Assembly: GCA_022661535.1 (NCBI GenBank)
Contig: JAKULF010000015.1
Coordinates: 186,001 to 250,000, forward strand
DNA: 64,000 nucleotides
Origin: Eutypa lata
Lineage: Eukaryota; Ascomycota; Sordariomycetes; Xylariales; Diatrypaceae
Reading direction: 5' to 3'
Numbering within the stretch: the stretch's first letter is position 1; each line of letters begins with the position of its first letter. Below the pieces are notes generated by a model. The model was not told where the DNA came from, searched no databases, and saw nothing but the letters and a program-made list of their open reading frames with translations. Position numbers and translations under genes: made by a program. This document shows positions 23,429 through 33,328 of the stretch, piece by piece.

Positions 23429-23938
23429 TCATTCACAGCAGACGCCAATAACTTGCTCGCCATCACCATCCATTATATTGTCATGTAGTACACCGGCCAT
23501 CATCCGAGGCATTGCACCAACTCGCACCAACTGGCCCCGAACCTGTTTTCCAATACCTCTCATCCTGTTTGAGTAGGCGTGAAAATTCGAAGTTGCGTTA
23601 ACCAACTCCTTGTCCGTTACTCTCGACCCCGACATGATCTCAACCCCAATAATTTGGGTTCCAATCCCCTTGTGGATGTTCCCGTAGAGTTTTAATTCTT
23701 TAGCGGGAGCAAGGCTTGTCGGGGTTGTTTCTTTAAAAGATAAGAGGCCTAGGTCTGCTTTGGATATTGCAAGATTCTGTGTACGGGTCTTAAGCATCGA
23801 CTCATAACCACTGTTTCCGTGGTGTGCGGTTGATGATGCGATATGCTGAATGAAGTTGTTTTGTCTTCGCCAAATCTTTCGGAGCTTTTTCCACTTATAT
23901 CTCATGTCTTTATCGGTAGAGGTGTTATCTTTTGCCAC
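23429..23938 (-). CDS. Hypothetical protein, 169 aa, doubtful
   Basis: An uninterrupted ATG-initiated frame of 169 codons. The product starts MAKDNTSTDKD, is basic at the N terminus (YKWKKLRKIWRRQ), and has no signal peptide, membrane segment or domain that I recognise. In a 64-kb window a frame of this length can arise by chance, so it is listed only as a possibility. Confidence 0.25.
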   Translation of the reverse strand: MAKDNTSTDKDMRYKWKKLRKIWRRQNNFIQHIASSTAHHGNSGYESMLKTRTQNLAISKADLGLLSFKETTPTSLAPAKELKLYGNIHKGIGTQIIGVEIMSGSRVTDKELVNATSNFHAYSNRMRGIGKQVRGQLVRVGAMPRMMAGVLHDNIMDGDGEQVIGVCCE

Positions 23939-24829
23939 ATCTATGCCCGAGTTTCTACGAGGGTTATTGTATCGTCGATTCCGCTCTCAGTGCAAGACGG
24001 CCTTTTTATTTGTACCGGATTTGGCATTTCCCTTTTAGGATAAAATCTACCTTTTCGGCAAGTGGAGCGCCGATCGCATGTGCACCCAATCAAAAGGCGA
24101 TCTTCTACCCACTTAACTGTTACAGTCACTTCGTACAGCTGTTGTCATTTATATACAGCTAGAGGTTTGTACGTACGCTTTTACCACCTAGGTCTGTAGG
24201 TCTGTAAGCTGTAGACGCTTTAACCACCTACAAAATGACTCTGTCCTAAAGCCCACTATCTTCCCGAATAAGACAATACAAAACAAGTAATAATAAGTCT
24301 ATTCATCCAGCACTCAAGAAGCGTTAAAAGCCACACAAATTTCGTTTCATATAGCTAGTTATGGAGCGGTGAAAAGAGGTGGTGATGGTGACATGATTTT
24401 AAAGCAGCAAGTTTATCTCGGTGCAGTAGCTCAGCCGCTAAGGACTAAGCATGAGGAACCGTGCATGGAGGCTGAGGGTGACATGATTGGAGGTTTTGAC
24501 TTCTCTAGTAAAACGGGGAATAGAGGATACAGTTAAGAGGCAGAGAGTAAATCGCTACGTTGTCGAACTCCCTTTTCCTATTATTTCCCAATGCCCTCTA
24601 TTGGACATGGGCCAAAGTGAGGGAAGTGGAGGCCGACGTGAACGGGGGAGAGAGAACAACATTGCGCATGCTTCTTGAGTGGCTTATGTGTATTTTACTA
24701 CATCTAATACTACAGAACTATTTGACGATCCTATGTGTAATGAAATAGTAATAATCGCGGGAGATAGGGAGTCCACAAGGTAGACTAGGAGGGGACATAA
24801 AGGGGTCCGATACCTAGCCTTTGCTCATA
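23939..24829. other. Intergenic region
   Basis: No gene was recognised. A motif of the form ACGCTTT(T)ACCACCTA occurs twice about 40 bases apart (about 24176 and 24216), flanking a GTCTGTAGGTCTGTAAG direct repeat. Confidence 0.4.
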
Positions 24830-26596
24830 TCACCTCGTCGTCTTCGCTAGCTCTTTTTGCAGAACATTGAGAACATCCCTAAGTTTAGGCCGCCTAGGGA
24901 ATCCCAGCATCTCCATGTCATCGTCCGATGCTTCGTGGTTTTCAAGTCGCAGCTTCGCTTCGAGGTATTGTTCCATTACTTCCAAATTCCTGAGCATGGT
25001 TCTCTTTGCAACCAGTAGCGTTTCTAAAGCCGACGCTTCAGGCTCTCCGTAGTGTCCAGTCTGTCCAAGTGGATAGATCTTTTCACGAAGTCTCACCAGT
25101 CTCGATGCTCCAGGAGTGCTGAACCAAGTTTTCCCCTTTGTACAAGCAGCGATTAACTCGCGTATCGTATCTGGTGCGCGTCTGCACTCTGGGAACTCCC
25201 ACGCACATGGAGTGTCGAATTCTTCTTCGACGCCGTTCATTGTGTGTCCCCAGCACTCAAATATACACCAAAGCACTTTCCCCAGGGAGAATACCATGGC
25301 AGCTTCGCGATTTTCGATGGGCATGCTTTTCCATTCTTCAAAATAGCCACAGTCTGAACTCATGTAGTTGTTTCCAGGCGGCGCCTGGTTTGGCAAGTGC
25401 CTCTTTAGTATATCCTGGTAACGAACTTTGAAACTGTGGGGAACATGTTGCGATTCGCGCAGCCATCTCAAGTTCTCAAGGTATAAAACCTCTGGGGCGG
25501 TAAACGTGGACCAATTGCCTGCCTGCTCGAAGTCGATAAGTACGAGGAGGTTTCCGGGCCCGCAGACCACATTTTCAGGTCTGAGTTCGGAATAGAAGCC
25601 AACTTTGGTGTGGAGAATGTGCTCGATGGTGGACGTAAGCTGTATCGCCCAGTCAAGCTGTATTCTCATATCAGGAACACCCTGAAATCTCATACGCTCG
25701 ATGGCTTGGCCGAGATGACCGAGCGGGTAATGCTCAAGTATAAACCCACAAACTCTCTCGTCATTTGACGCGTACATGTTGGTTGTCACAAGATATGCTG
25801 GCTGCGACAAAACGTTGGGGTGGGGCTGAAGCAATAAGAGGTTTCGCAACTCGTGATAAAGGTGCCTTGGGTTAGATATTTTTGATTTATATACCCACAA
25901 TATCTCGCTCCTAGCTCTGGGATGTTTGATGGCCGAGACATGCGGAGTCAACCGCCACTTGATGTTCAGCTCCTTCAACCGCACCACCGGGGGAAGGTTG
26001 ATCCTGTCATTTACCCACATCGATTTGAGACTGTCCAGGCTTAGAAAACGGGTTTCATAGTCCATTTGAGGATAGAGTCTAAACGCCATGTTCTGAAATG
26101 TCGAGGAAAGATTTTCAAGTACAATACAACTGCCCAAAGGCATCGCTTCAAGCAATAAATCGAAGTCGACATGTACCGTAGATTCCCAATATTGTAAAGC
26201 ACCACATATGAAACTACACAAGTCTTTCCACTTTATAGGGGTTGTAAAGGATGCAGTAGACGTCCCTAAAAGCGCTCGGAGGGGAGGGGGGTGTCTAGTT
26301 TGGTCTGGAATGTATAAATCGATAGCAGTTGGGAAGTTGTTCCTTTGCGTTGGCAGACGCACAAGAAGATACTGTCTCCCTTTGCTACTGCACCCATCAA
26401 CTCTCCATACAGAAAAATCTGGATTCGCCAGACTATTGGGTCGATTTGCCGGGTTGTGGACAGAATGGGTCCAGGCCTCTCTGGAGTTGTTCTCAGAAGG
26501 TGTATGTTTCACAGGAGGCGCTGACACATAATCAAGCGGATCTAGGAATGCTGCGGGAAGGGATACATACGGCAGGAGACTTTCTGAAATCTCCAT
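24830..26596 (-). CDS. Protein kinase-like protein, probable pseudokinase
   Basis: A single-exon protein of 588 residues with a degenerate kinase fold in its second half. A Lys in WVYKSKIS (about residue 237) can serve as the ATP-binding Lys, and Glu249 (LYHELRNLL) as its helix-C partner. The catalytic loop reads GFYSELRPENVV (about 336-346): the base that is Asp in active kinases is Glu here, and HRD is not kept. The DFG position reads LIDFEQAGN (about 354-360), keeping the metal-binding Asp, and APEV (about 368) matches the APE motif. A C-terminal coiled-coil-like stretch (RNLEVMEQYLEAKLRLENHE) ends the protein. The N-terminal 200 residues are unassigned. It lies 650 bp downstream of, and on the same strand as, a STAND-N/ankyrin gene. 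Low or no phosphotransfer activity is inferred from the Asp-to-Glu change. Confidence 0.7.
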   Translation of the reverse strand: MEISESLLPYVSLPAAFLDPLDYVSAPPVKHTPSENNSREAWTHSVHNPANRPNSLANPDFSVWRVDGCSSKGRQYLLVRLPTQRNNFPTAIDLYIPDQTRHPPPLRALLGTSTASFTTPIKWKDLCSFICGALQYWESTVHVDFDLLLEAMPLGSCIVLENLSSTFQNMAFRLYPQMDYETRFLSLDSLKSMWVNDRINLPPVVRLKELNIKWRLTPHVSAIKHPRARSEILWVYKSKISNPRHLYHELRNLLLLQPHPNVLSQPAYLVTTNMYASNDERVCGFILEHYPLGHLGQAIERMRFQGVPDMRIQLDWAIQLTSTIEHILHTKVGFYSELRPENVVCGPGNLLVLIDFEQAGNWSTFTAPEVLYLENLRWLRESQHVPHSFKVRYQDILKRHLPNQAPPGNNYMSSDCGYFEEWKSMPIENREAAMVFSLGKVLWCIFECWGHTMNGVEEEFDTPCAWEFPECRRAPDTIRELIAACTKGKTWFSTPGASRLVRLREKIYPLGQTGHYGEPEASALETLLVAKRTMLRNLEVMEQYLEAKLRLENHEASDDDMEMLGFPRRPKLRDVLNVLQKELAKTTR

Positions 26597-27246
26597 GGCA
26601 CGCTAAATGATGAACTTTCAGGGGTATTAAGATACGGCTATAGTGAAATTTCCTGTAGGGTTCGCTCTTTATCGGAACATCAGCCACGGCGGGGCGGCTA
26701 CTCTGTACCTACGATCACGGGCACGATCATCAATCACGGCAAAATAGTTTTTGCGGCCCCGGGGGTGTGTAGGTACGTGATTCCTGTGCCGCATATTGTC
26801 ACGTGTTGAAGGAGGAGCAGTGTTCAAGACCGTCACTTGCTGAGCAACGTGATTTCTTTTCCTGAAATGCCAAAAGGTTATGAGGCATGTAGCAGGCTAA
26901 TATAAAGATGCCTGATTTGAATCTATACTGTGGCATCTTTTCAGGTTTAAATCTTTCATTACACTTGCAATCATATTCCAAGACTCTGCTGCTTGAAACC
27001 TTTTTCGTCCCCCTCCTTTTTACGCCTCCTTTACTACTTAAATAATCATAGATAGAGTATAACATCTACTAAACCATGGAATGACAGTACCCAGCATGAG
27101 CAGAGCAAAATGTGAGCATTTGTTCATCATACCTTGCTAAATACACTAAAACCGAATTTAGTTACCCAACGTAACAATCACTGCAGCGTATCTGCAAAAG
27201 CTTTCAGGTTGGCTACTATTAATCGAACTTTACTCTCATGAAATCA
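26597..27246. other. Spacer between kinase-like and ankyrin genes
   Basis: Both flanking genes run on the minus strand, so this should hold the promoter of the kinase-like gene and the 3' end of the ankyrin gene. No clear element was seen. Confidence 0.45.
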
Positions 27247-29691
27247 TTATGCGCATTCTATTCCCGTTTGGGCATCAAAAAACTCATCGTCTGACTCCTC
27301 GCCTTCGGGAGAACTGGAGTTTAACGAGATAGCTCGAATAGCTTTGTGGAATGCGATACGAATGTCGTCAGTCAACAAGACACGATCAAGGAGCAGATCA
27401 AGGGCCGTCTTTCCTGCATTGTCCTTTTTGATTGGGTCAATTTGACATGGTATTGTCGAGTACCGACTCGCAAAGACACTCATGACTTGTGGGCTTCCCA
27501 TGGCAGCAAGCTGATGGAGTATCGTCCAACCTATTTTGTTCACTGTGAGGAAGTCCGCACCTCTATCTAGAAGAGCCTGCAAACATCCTGGAGCGTTCGA
27601 CTGTATGGCTTTGAATATAACTGTGTTACCATCCGCATCCGTGTCGTTTATGATATCGGCATTGCATCGTGGAAGGAGCACATCGAGGTTTGGCCTATTG
27701 TCGTTGTACACAACCGCATCCAACACACACTTCGCCTTGTTGTATTTCATGCCAGTCATATCAGCACCGTAATCCAATAGTGCATGGACAAGATCCGGTG
27801 TGCCATAATCACAGGCCACGCGCAAGGGCGGAATACCTGTCTGATTCTTGGCATCTACAATGGCTCCAGCTTTCAACAGCACAACTGCCGCGGCAGTGCT
27901 TCCCGTCAAGCATGCTTCATACAGTGGTGTTGATTGCCATAACGCAGTTCGTGCCTCAATATCTGCCCCATAACTGATTAAAATATCAATATACTCTGAC
28001 TTGTTCATTGATGCTGCATAGTGTAGTGGTGTACACCCCCTGCTATCTCTAGTCCCAACATGGGCAAGATATCGCGACTCCAGAAGTGACTCTTTCAAGT
28101 CAATTGGCCTGATCCCAATAACAATCTCATGCAGCTCTGACAAGTCTATTTCCTGGAAAAAGGCCGAAAGAGGAACTGAGTAACCGACTTGGTGATATAA
28201 AAAACTCCAGTAATAATGGATCCTTGGATATGCGTCAGGCTTGCTTATGAATTCCGGAGCCAGAGGGTTTGCGCCCTCGCAAATCAGCAATCGCGTCATT
28301 TCGATATCTTCGTACGTTATGGCTGTCATAAGCGTGGAATCGCATCTGTCACCAAAGGTATCAAAAACGGAAGCTTTTCTTGAAGAAAACAGGATTTTTG
28401 CGGCCTCGACGTCGTGTCTTTGAATACATCCAAAGATGTTTGTTGGCTCTCCATCGTTCTTTGGGAAATGTCGGGATATGCGGAGAGCAAACTCTGGATC
28501 TCCATACAAATTTCTCGAGCCAAAAACAGAGACAGTTATATCAAAAAGCCAGCTTGGCAACGTGTATATAAGTTTGAACCACGTGAACCTCGATCTCGTT
28601 TCTTTTTTAGAGTGTTTTACCGCGGTGGAATACGAAAAGCTGACGACTCCGAGCGTTTTCTTGAATGTACTTAGTCTCCAAACTGTGGTCGTCCCTACAT
28701 CTGGGGGAAAACGACTGTGTTGGCATGGTGCGGGTGTCCACTTGTTACTGGGCTGTAACAAGCAGGAAGAACAGCCACCGAGTGCGGATATGCTCGGCCC
28801 TTCCCAAGATGAGCCTTGAACTCTGGTCAGAGAAGCGATGGAGGCTTGCATCTGTTGTAGATGAGGCATGAGTGCTTCTCTATGAATTCTGAGCTTGTCA
28901 TCAAGAGAGGATAGTATGTTGTCCTGCGATTCTTGAAGATGAACAATCCTGTTATGAATTGTTCTCTGAGAGTCCACGATGTGCTCCGAAACATCAGAGG
29001 TTAATCGCGTGCTGATTTGTTCTATGGAGGCATCGTCGATAGGTATGGGTTCCCGAGGGGGGCCTTCTAGTCGCTGATCTAATCGGGAATTTACGTCGTC
29101 GCGAAGCTGCCGAATCAGCGTGTGGGTGTCAGTGTTTAGCATGCTGGCGAAACCTCAATCAGCATCTGTGCTCGACTGAGCTGGTACAACGAAACAGCAA
29201 TATAAACAAAGTTAGACTCACACATTATTAGACAGAAGTCTTTCGAGAATCATAGCAAAAGATCTCTTCAGTTGTGCCTGTAGCGATATGATCGCCGTTC
29301 TTCTTCGTAGCCATCTGCTCTTTCTTATCTCCGCGCTGTTGTCTGACTTTGATTTCTCTTCGCCCACGACTTCGTTCTTCACGGGATCCCCACTAGAGCT
29401 AACGTAGTCTAAATTCTTTTCGAGGTCTGTGAGAATACTTTGAGTTGAAATGAGGCATCGTTCGAGACTTTCGTTTACGTTGATATTGATATTACCTTCC
29501 TTGATTATCACTTGGGTAATAGCGCCTAGATTTCTGAGAAACTCATTGGCAACACTGACGTCCTCTCTAATGCTGTGTAATTCCCTTGGGGCATTTCTCC
29601 AGGTATTTATGAGCGTGAATATCTTACTGCCCGTTCTAGAAGCGGCGTCGGTAAGGCCTACCACACCTGCTAAAGCAGAGAGAGGGTCCAT
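27247..29691 (-). CDS. Ankyrin-repeat protein with fungal STAND-type N-terminal domain
   Basis: Two exons (29691-29222 and 29143-27247) joined over a 78-bp GTGAGT...CAG intron give 788 residues. The N terminus MDPLSALAGVVGLTDAAS, then WRNAPRELHSIREDV, is the helical N-terminal domain found on many fungal NLR-like (STAND) and ankyrin proteins and related to HeLo-like domains. A coiled-coil-prone linker follows (LIRQLRDDVNSRLDQRL, IHNRIVHLQESQDNIL). The C-terminal half holds about six ankyrin repeats, including GCTPLHYAASMNKSEYIDIL and STPLYEACLTGSTAAAVVLL, with further copies ending near TILHQLAAMGS. There is no NACHT or NB-ARC nucleotide-binding core, so it is a truncated architecture. Known relatives act in non-self recognition or cell-death signalling, but function here is inference. 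The second exon's own ATG is internal. Confidence 0.8.
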
Positions 29692-30920
29692 AGGGAGAAC
29701 AGGGGTAGACTCGCGTTGCTACCACCTGAGATTGTGGGCAGTGCGCTGGAGACCCCCTAGGTCTGATTATTAAATAAATATATTGCCAACCCCCTTAGTT
29801 GGAAGTTAATACTGGGTGATCAATAAGACTATTCGGATCTCGATTCATATTTGTATGTGGCTTCTAACCCCGCATGAAGGAATGAGGAGGCACCAATAGA
29901 ATTAAGGTAACGGCTGTCGCATAATAATACCGCACATTGTTAAATCAGCCGATTATAGGCGGAGCCAGTATGTCGTTGATGCAGTTGGCGATTTATGCCT
30001 GACACCTAACAAGACGGGCAACATATTTAGTCCTCCCTCTGCCCGGCTACGCAGGAAAGGGGTGTTTAACAGGCTTCTTGTCCATACCCAACAATTATTT
30101 CTATTCCGACGCTTCACTTAAACGGTTCCAATCACAATGGGTGACCTCGTTGCCAATCAAGAGAACATTGAACCTTCGATGAATGTCTCGGTTCCTCAGC
30201 CTGACGGCCCTGACCGTACCAGATCTAGCCCAAAGGAATATTTGGCGAAAGAGGATAATCGCCGGCAGCCTTGGAAAAAGATCATAGACTCCATCGCAGA
30301 ACAGAACAAGAATGATAGCGTCAAAGGGGAGTTTTTCCCTTGCCGCGACGGTTTCTACGATCATGGGCTTGGGGCTTAATTGATCATCCTGGAAATATCT
30401 ACACGGGTACTTGTCCCATTCCTCCAAGACGTGGCCCCGCTCATTTATGAACAGGAAATCCTTTGGAGCAATATCTTGCTTCTAAGAACGACAATACGTC
30501 ACATCCATTGTCAGCTGGACAACTTTATGCGACCTGGGCAGGTGGGGGTGGGATCAAGGCAGTGCACAAACAAAACTCATCACATGTAGTCACTCCTTAA
30601 ACATCATGCGCCTTTTGCGCTATTCTATAGTCAACCAATAATATAGGCTTGGCCCACACTTCAATGAAGCAGTTGGTAGTGAAGGTGCTTTCGAAATGGC
30701 TCGCCCAATAAGAGCTTACCACATCCACAAACCTTGCTAAATGTTACATGCCCTGCATGTCAATTAAGCAGTTCATAAAGATCGGAGCCTTCTCTGTTAC
30801 ATGTGTAATCTCAAGGTCGATATCTTCGGCCTCTGAAACCTCTTGCTTGATTGAGTCCAGTTAGAGTCGTCATGTATAAGACTGATTGAACATTATTATA
30901 TCTGACGCTAATGACACACT
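29692..30920. other. 1.2-kb intergenic region
   Basis: Contains the promoter of the ankyrin gene and one small ATG frame listed separately. A stretch at about 30380-30600 has protein-like but stop-interrupted frames. Nothing else is recognised. Confidence 0.45.
30137..30379 (+). CDS. Small hypothetical protein, 80 aa, doubtful
   Basis: An ATG-initiated frame of 80 codons encoding a hydrophilic product (MGDLVANQENIEPSMN, then WKKIIDSIAEQNKNDS). It has no signal peptide or known domain. It could be a real small gene, the first exon of a lost gene, or chance. Confidence 0.22.
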   Translation: MGDLVANQENIEPSMNVSVPQPDGPDRTRSSPKEYLAKEDNRRQPWKKIIDSIAEQNKNDSVKGEFFPCRDGFYDHGLGA

Positions 30921-31980
30921 ATGGCCGACTCGACTATCCGTTATCTTCAATGGAAAGCATTGTATCTCGAAGAGAAACCGTATGAACTTTTCCTCCCGCC
31001 CGCAGATTACGCGACGTCCCGAGTAGCCCGATCAAATCTCGCGTTTGAGACAAAAACTGTGCAGATCCACGACGTGAGAGGACAACAGTCTGGCTTCAAT
31101 CTCGACCACCATGGATTTACGTTCGTTAAACACAAGTCTTCATTCTGCGAGTTGGATGATAGGGAAACGATCGTTAAGCACTACATCCCTGAGGCGGAAA
31201 GCCTATTACGAACTGTTGTGGGTAGCGTGAATTCAATGGTCTGCTTTGATTGGAAGGTAAAATATATCGCGTCTTCAATGATATGGTATTTTAATTGATT
31301 AGCTCCAATGTAGTTGAGACAAAGTATGGAAGTCGAGGAGTTCTCAAAAAGAACTATAGACTTGAACAACAACCTGGAGAGATTAATGCCGGCACTATCG
31401 GCCCACGTTGGCAAGTCCTACTCTACCAATTTTCGAGACCCAATTACTTAGACTCCAGAAGATCAGTCCCCCGAGGCTGCTGTCAATCGAGTTCGTATGC
31501 ATTGTCCTGAGGATGCTGATAAGCTGCTTGGCGGGAGAGTACGGATCATCAAGTAAGGACATTGAACTTATGTGGGTTATAACATTTGCTAACGAATCAG
31601 TGTCTGGCGACCACTTTCCCGCGTGAAATCGTGGCCGCTTGTCGTATGCCAGTCCCAATCGGTGCACTCTGACGATCTAGTTGCGTGCGATATTGTTCGG
31701 AGGCAGTTCGTTGGAGAGACTTTATTTTCAAAATTCAACCCACGACATAGATGGATGTATCTGTCAGATCAAGACGTAGATGAGCCGGTCTTGATGAAGA
31801 TTTATGACTCAAACTCGGAAGGACAGGCACAATGTAAGATACCATCTAAGTAGATCAAACCAGGGCCAATGCTTATTGTCAGTAGTCTGCCTTCACGCCT
31901 CATCACCCATACACAGCGTTGGAAGAGACGAAACAAGGGAAAGCATTGAGTTGAGATTTCTAGTATTTTCGGAGATCTAA
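30921..31980 (+). pseudogene. CmcJ/GA4-desaturase-like non-heme oxygenase, probably broken
   Basis: The family includes fungal non-heme oxygenases of secondary metabolism and the cephamycin CmcJ protein. Block 1 (30921-31256) starts MADSTIRYLQWKALYLEEKP and ends SMVCFDWK. Later blocks read DQSPEAAVNRVRMHCPEDAD, KLLGGRVRIIN, VWRPLSRVKSWPLVVC, then DLVACDIVRRQFVGE and RHRWMYLSDQDVDEP, and a tail ESIELRFLVFSEI ending at 31980. The introns between the later blocks have good GT-AG ends and correct phase. The first join does not: a 46-bp intron at 31257-31302 leaves the frame one base off. The motif that carries the iron-binding His (HxDQ in relatives) reads PEDQ. Either an exon is misjudged or the gene is dead. 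I favour decay because the neighbouring P450 and others are also decayed. Confidence 0.6.
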
Positions 31981-32535
31981 GCTTCGGGTAGGCAAACACC
32001 CACATGATTCCTGGAAGATGTCACGATCTATAAGGCCTCGTGTACGAATCGCTCAGGATAGGGTAAAAATATCAGGTTCAGGAAGGGTAAGGTGGAAGAG
32101 GTAGAAGTACATGGCAGGATGGACGCCTTGTCATGTGACCTAACCTTAGATTCCACCTGATCCTTTTGGGGCTGATATGGCGTAATGGCAACAACTTGAT
32201 CTCAGGCCGAGGTGGTTTCATATTTCATCGTAATGATCAAAGGGTACTTTATTTAAACTATAAAACGTGAACATATTATTAATAGACGAACCCAGTTCTG
32301 GTTATTCCATTGCAGATATACATCCCTATAAGCTACAGTCCCTGAGATACGAAGTAAACAGCTCACACTCCTTATATGCACACGATACGAACTTCGAGCG
32401 GATCATAACAACTCAAGACGCTTACATAAGATACAGCTCCTAACATTCCTAACAGATATATTATTACCATTAATCATGTCACCCTTTATTCTCAGCTCCT
32501 ATATTAGCCCATATGTTCGATTCAAACCCGAGCCT
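31981..32535. other. Intergenic region between two relics
   Basis: AT-rich half-kilobase with no recognised gene or repeat. Confidence 0.45.
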
Positions 32536-32886
32536 CTACGTCTCCGATGTATGATAAGTGGTTACTTTGCTGACCTTGATCTTCTGGAATGGATTTGAGA
32601 TATACTGGCCTTCAATCATCTTTGGTTCGGGCCGACGGTCCACGTGCCCATACCATTCGATACGATAGTTGAGGATAATAGCGACGACTACCATTTTCAC
32701 CACGAAAAGCCTCCTCGGACAAACATGGGTACCATAGCCCCAATTATGTAGTATTCGAACCTGGAAGACGATTATAGTCACCAAGCCTCCGGGTGCAAAG
32801 GTGCCTGCCCATAGATTATATACCAGTTCTGTAGCCAGCAGCAGAGGGTCGCTCCCAGGAAGGGTTAATGTAAGAGACCATTCCAC
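32536..32886 (-). pseudogene. Cytochrome P450 C-terminal relic
   Basis: The last part of a P450 with a recognisable but damaged heme loop: WGYGTHVCPRRLFVVKM, where active relatives have FGYGTHVCPGR. The heme-ligand Cys is kept, but the first Phe and the Gly after CP are changed. The usual P450 ending follows (NYRIEWYGHVDRRPEPKM, EGQYISNPFQKIKVS). There is no upstream I-helix or ExxR segment in the expected position, and the preceding 50 residues do not fit well. It is a truncated and mutated fragment. It lies next to the CmcJ-like relic, which suggests they once belonged to one biosynthetic locus. Confidence 0.75.
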
Positions 32887-33328
32887 ACCATCAAATCTGT
32901 CTTCACTTTGGGTCTTTTTGTTCTGTCTTTCAAGACGCTTGTCGACTCTACCTATCTGGTTCAGAACCTACTTCCGTCTCAGAATCATTAATTAACCACT
33001 TGTTGGTCATGTGTATTCGAGGGTTTAATCCCTTCCGGACAACATGTACCATCGCGTCGCTATACCCGCATACCGCTACGTCACGTCATGCAGAAGATGC
33101 GGGGGTGTGGCGCGGCGGTGAAACAAAAGAAGCAACAGGGGTTACACTACGCAATAACAAATAAGAGGAACCTCGGCTGTAACAGTAACCGCAGGGTGTC
33201 ACAACTAACTTCGGGAGGTCCCCCAAAAAGCGGCACTCTAGGATACGTTCTTCGTTGAGAATGTGTTAAGTCTCGTCGTCTAGCTACTGCCAAGGAAAAG
33301 AGTCGTCGCTGTCGTTGGAAAAAAAGAA

